Shown here: piece by piece, positions 61,825-64,000 of the stretch
Layout of the letters: each line of letters starts with the position of its first letter
Position numbering within the stretch: the stretch's first letter is position 1
DNA from: an uncultured Paracoccaceae bacterium
GTDB taxonomy: Bacteria; Pseudomonadota; Alphaproteobacteria; Rhodobacterales; Rhodobacteraceae
Length of the DNA stretch: 64,000 bases
Assembly (NCBI GenBank): GCA_947502145.1
Contig: CANMYO010000002.1
Span: 372,001-436,000, forward strand
Reading direction: 5' to 3'
The notes under the pieces: generated by a model
Databases searched by the model: none
What the model saw: the letters and a program-made list of their open reading frames with translations, nothing else
Told to the model about the DNA's origin: nothing
Translations under genes and position numbers: made by a program

Positions 61825-63891
61825 TTAGGATTTGGGGCGCCGCGGCGGGGCGTTTCCGCCTTTGCCACCGGGGCCCTTGCGCCCACCGGGTTTCCCGCCG
61901 GGCGGCGTGAAACGCTTGGAGGTGTCAGAGGCACTTGCGCGCGGTTTGCCCCCCGGTTTGCCTGCGGGTTTTCCGCCGCGCGGGCCATCGCCCTTGCCAT
62001 TGAACGGCTTGCCTGCGCCTTTCCCCTTGTAAGGTTTGTCGTCTTGGCGCCCTTTATGGGGTGGTTTGCCTGACTTGGCTTTCACAGCCCCGTCATGGTC
62101 CTTGCGCGCTGGCTTGCTGTGCCGGGGCTTGCGTTGTGGATCGTCTGCAGCGCCTGGTATGATAGGCGCGACGGCTTCTTGCCGTGATGGCGGCGGTGGT
62201 GAGGTATCACGTTTCTTGTAGGGTTTGCTGTCGCGCGGCTTGCGGTCGTCGCGTGGCTGGTAGTCGCGCTTGTCCGGGCGCGGGCCGCGTGTCTTGCTGA
62301 TTTCCGGTGGACTGTCGAGCGCTGAAAGCTCTGCCTGGTTTTCCAACTTCATCGAAGGGCCGATGTCACGCAGAAAACCTGCAACGGCAGGTTCACTGAT
62401 TTCGACGAATGTCTCGTGCGGCTGGATCCGGATTGCGCCGATTTCGTTCTTGGTGATGCCCCCAGCCTTGCAAAGCATCGGCATGAGCCAGCGCGCCTCG
62501 GCCTTTTCTTCGCGACCAAGGTTCACGCGGAACCATTTGGAGGGACCAAAGGCCGCCTTTTCACGCTTGGGTCGCTCGTGCCGGTCGGGCATATCCACAA
62601 CTGGCGAAAGGTCTTCGGGTGCGGATTGGCGGTTCTGGTAAAGTCGCAGGTAGGCAGCCGCGATCTTGCTTGCATCATGAGTTTCCAGGAGGCGGGACGC
62701 AAAGGCGGTTTCGCCATCGGTGAAATCCTCGGACCAAACCGGATCATTCAAGAGGCGGTCTTCGTCCGCCTTGAGGATTTCGTCTGCAGTGGGCGGGGGG
62801 GCCCATTCCGCATCAAGTTTGCCCCACTTGAGAAGGTTCTGCGCGCGCCGCTTCATCTTTGGCGGCACGATCAATGCAGAAATCCCCTTGCGCCCGGCGC
62901 GACCTGTCCGACCGGATCGATGGAGCAGGATTTCAGCATTTGTCGGTAGTTCAGCGTGGATCACCAACTCAAGATTGGGCAGGTCGATACCACGTGCGGC
63001 AACATCGGTGGCGACACAGACCCGGGCGCGACCATCGCGCATCGCCTGCAGGGCGTGGCTACGTTCGGACTGACTTAACTCTCCCGAGAGCGCAACAACC
63101 GAAAAGCCACGATTGGACAGTCGCGTTGTCAGCCGGGTGACCATGGCGCGGGTATTGGCGAACACGATGGCATTGGGCGCATCGTAAAAGCGCAGCATGT
63201 TGATGATGGCATTGTCGACATCATGATTGGCGACGGGCAGGGCGCGGTATGTAATGTCGCTGTGCTGCTTTTCCTTGCTGACGGTCGTGACCCGCTCTGC
63301 GTCAGTCTGATAGCTTTTGGCGAGCTTCACGATCATCGGCGGCACTGTGGCCGAGAACATCAACGTGCGGCGGTCTTCAGGCGCTTCGCCCAGAATGAAC
63401 TCAAGATCTTCGCGAAATCCCAGGTCGAGCATTTCGTCTGCTTCATCCAGCACGATTGCGCGGATCGCGGAGAGGTCGAGAGAGCCGCGCAGGATGTGAT
63501 CCTTGAGACGCCCCGGAGTGGCAACAACGATATGCGCCCCGCGATCAAGTGCGCGGCGTTCGTCGCGCATGTCCATGCCGCCAACGGTTGACGCCATCAC
63601 GACGCCGGCGGCGTGGTAGAGCCAGGACAATTCGCGTTTGACCTGCAAGGCAAGTTCGCGCGTTGGTGCGATGATAAGCGCCAATGGTGTTGCGGCGGGC
63701 CCAAAGTTGCCGTCGTCGTTAAGGATTGTAGGGCCAATTGCCAGTCCAAAACCAACGGTTTTCCCAGAGCCGGTTTGGGCCGAAACAAGCAGGTCGCGGC
63801 CTTCAAGGGCAGGGTCGGTGACGGCCTCTTGCACGGGGGTCAGGGTGTCATAGCCCTGTTTGGCAAGTGCGTCGGCAAGAGTAGTGATCAT
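61825..63891 (-). CDS. DEAD-box RNA helicase with DbpA-like RNA-binding domain
   Basis: A 688-residue helicase. RecA domain 1 has the Q motif region, AQTGSGKT (38-45), APTREL, ATPGRL, DEAD (149-152) and SAT; domain 2 has VATDVAARGIDLP and HRSGRTGRAGRKG. A DbpA-type RNA-binding domain (GGITKNEIGAIRIQPHETFVEI) lies near 490-530. The last ~140 residues are a disordered K/G/R/P-rich tail with repeated GKPxGKP. It probably acts in ribosome assembly or cold adaptation (DeaD/CsdA-like). No operon partner is seen in the window. Confidence 0.92.
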   Translation of the reverse strand: MITTLADALAKQGYDTLTPVQEAVTDPALEGRDLLVSAQTGSGKTVGFGLAIGPTILNDDGNFGPAATPLALIIAPTRELALQVKRELSWLYHAAGVVMASTVGGMDMRDERRALDRGAHIVVATPGRLKDHILRGSLDLSAIRAIVLDEADEMLDLGFREDLEFILGEAPEDRRTLMFSATVPPMIVKLAKSYQTDAERVTTVSKEKQHSDITYRALPVANHDVDNAIINMLRFYDAPNAIVFANTRAMVTRLTTRLSNRGFSVVALSGELSQSERSHALQAMRDGRARVCVATDVAARGIDLPNLELVIHAELPTNAEILLHRSGRTGRAGRKGISALIVPPKMKRRAQNLLKWGKLDAEWAPPPTADEILKADEDRLLNDPVWSEDFTDGETAFASRLLETHDASKIAAAYLRLYQNRQSAPEDLSPVVDMPDRHERPKREKAAFGPSKWFRVNLGREEKAEARWLMPMLCKAGGITKNEIGAIRIQPHETFVEISEPAVAGFLRDIGPSMKLENQAELSALDSPPEISKTRGPRPDKRDYQPRDDRKPRDSKPYKKRDTSPPPPSRQEAVAPIIPGAADDPQRKPRHSKPARKDHDGAVKAKSGKPPHKGRQDDKPYKGKGAGKPFNGKGDGPRGGKPAGKPGGKPRASASDTSKRFTPPGGKPGGRKGPGGKGGNAPPRRPKS

Positions 63892-63922
63892 TTTCGCGGT
63901 CCGGTCTGGTGAAGCACGCGGC

Positions 63923-64000
63923 CTATGCCTCTTGCGCGGTGCTGTCTAGTGCGAAAGCGGCATTGATGGTGGGGTTTTGCGTTGTTCCCATCGGTTGATG
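63923..64000 (-). CDS. Possible C-terminal end of a gene cut by the window edge
   Basis: A reverse frame is open from the right edge to a TAG at 63923-63925 (26 codons, ending FALDSTAQEA). It would lie 31 nt upstream of the helicase start, a typical operon distance. Too short to identify; an open frame of this length can arise by chance. Confidence 0.25.
   Translation of the reverse strand, partial: HQPMGTTQNPTINAAFALDSTAQEA

Overview
This window looks like a piece of chromosome from a marine alphaproteobacterium of the Rhodobacteraceae/Roseobacter group (Loktanella/Yoonia-like). The evidence is a GC-rich but not extreme composition, a DksA homologue with a single cysteine, a TIGR02281-type aspartic protease, an OlsB acyltransferase, TRAP transport, and gene orders typical of this group: argS-SPOR-nagZ-scpA-scpB, lptF-lptG-lptD-surA-pdxA-rsmA and yceD-rpmF-plsX-fabH-ihfA-merR. 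I see no intact insertion sequence, prophage, integrase or CRISPR array. Almost everything reads as core chromosome.

Layout. 0-5.2 kb: the end of an RNA methyltransferase and a PIN protein, facing a compact reverse-strand cluster (DUF2927 lipoprotein, 56-aa membrane protein, VWA protein, MOSC protein, M48 protease). 5.6-9.5 kb: a small membrane protein, the MoxR ATPase that probably partners the VWA protein, a DksA-like regulator, an FAD monooxygenase, a small secreted protein and exonuclease III. 9.9-16.4 kb: a TAXI-type TRAP transporter with its own two-component system; the regulator has lost the sigma-54 contact loop. 16.4-17.3 kb has no convincing gene. 17.3-26.5 kb: erpA, dgt, a cation antiporter, argS, SPOR, nagZ, scpA and scpB. 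26.7-34.4 kb: a membrane diguanylate cyclase, a dCTP deaminase, tRNA-Pro(GGG), the lipid/ribosome operon, bamE and msrB. 34.5-45.3 kb: olsB, two-domain ABC-F, an orphan ferric-iron binding protein behind an IRO-box-like site, mazG, an M20 amidohydrolase with two ureohydrolases, DUF1499, prfA-prmC and a DUF4167 protein.

45.5-63.9 kb: a methyltransferase, the outer-membrane biogenesis operon (lptF, lptG, lptD, surA, pdxA, rsmA), pepA-holC, a mini-lipoprotein with an aspartic protease, MarC, a second ABC-F, ndk, DUF4112, a leishmanolysin-like metalloprotease, a TfoX C-terminal protein and a DEAD-box helicase with a long basic tail.

The most unexpected element is not a protein gene. At about 61.46-61.57 kb on the reverse strand, two tandem stem-loops carry the same 8-nt loop (UUCUCCCU, an anti-Shine-Dalgarno sequence). 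The second is nested inside an intrinsic terminator. This looks like a small regulatory RNA of the general anti-SD twin-hairpin type, lying just 3' of a tiny proline-rich ORF. Other points worth a look are the degenerate GAFTGA loop, the iron-box promoter, several very small ORFs with good ribosome binding sites and overlapping starts/stops, and the metalloprotease without a signal peptide.
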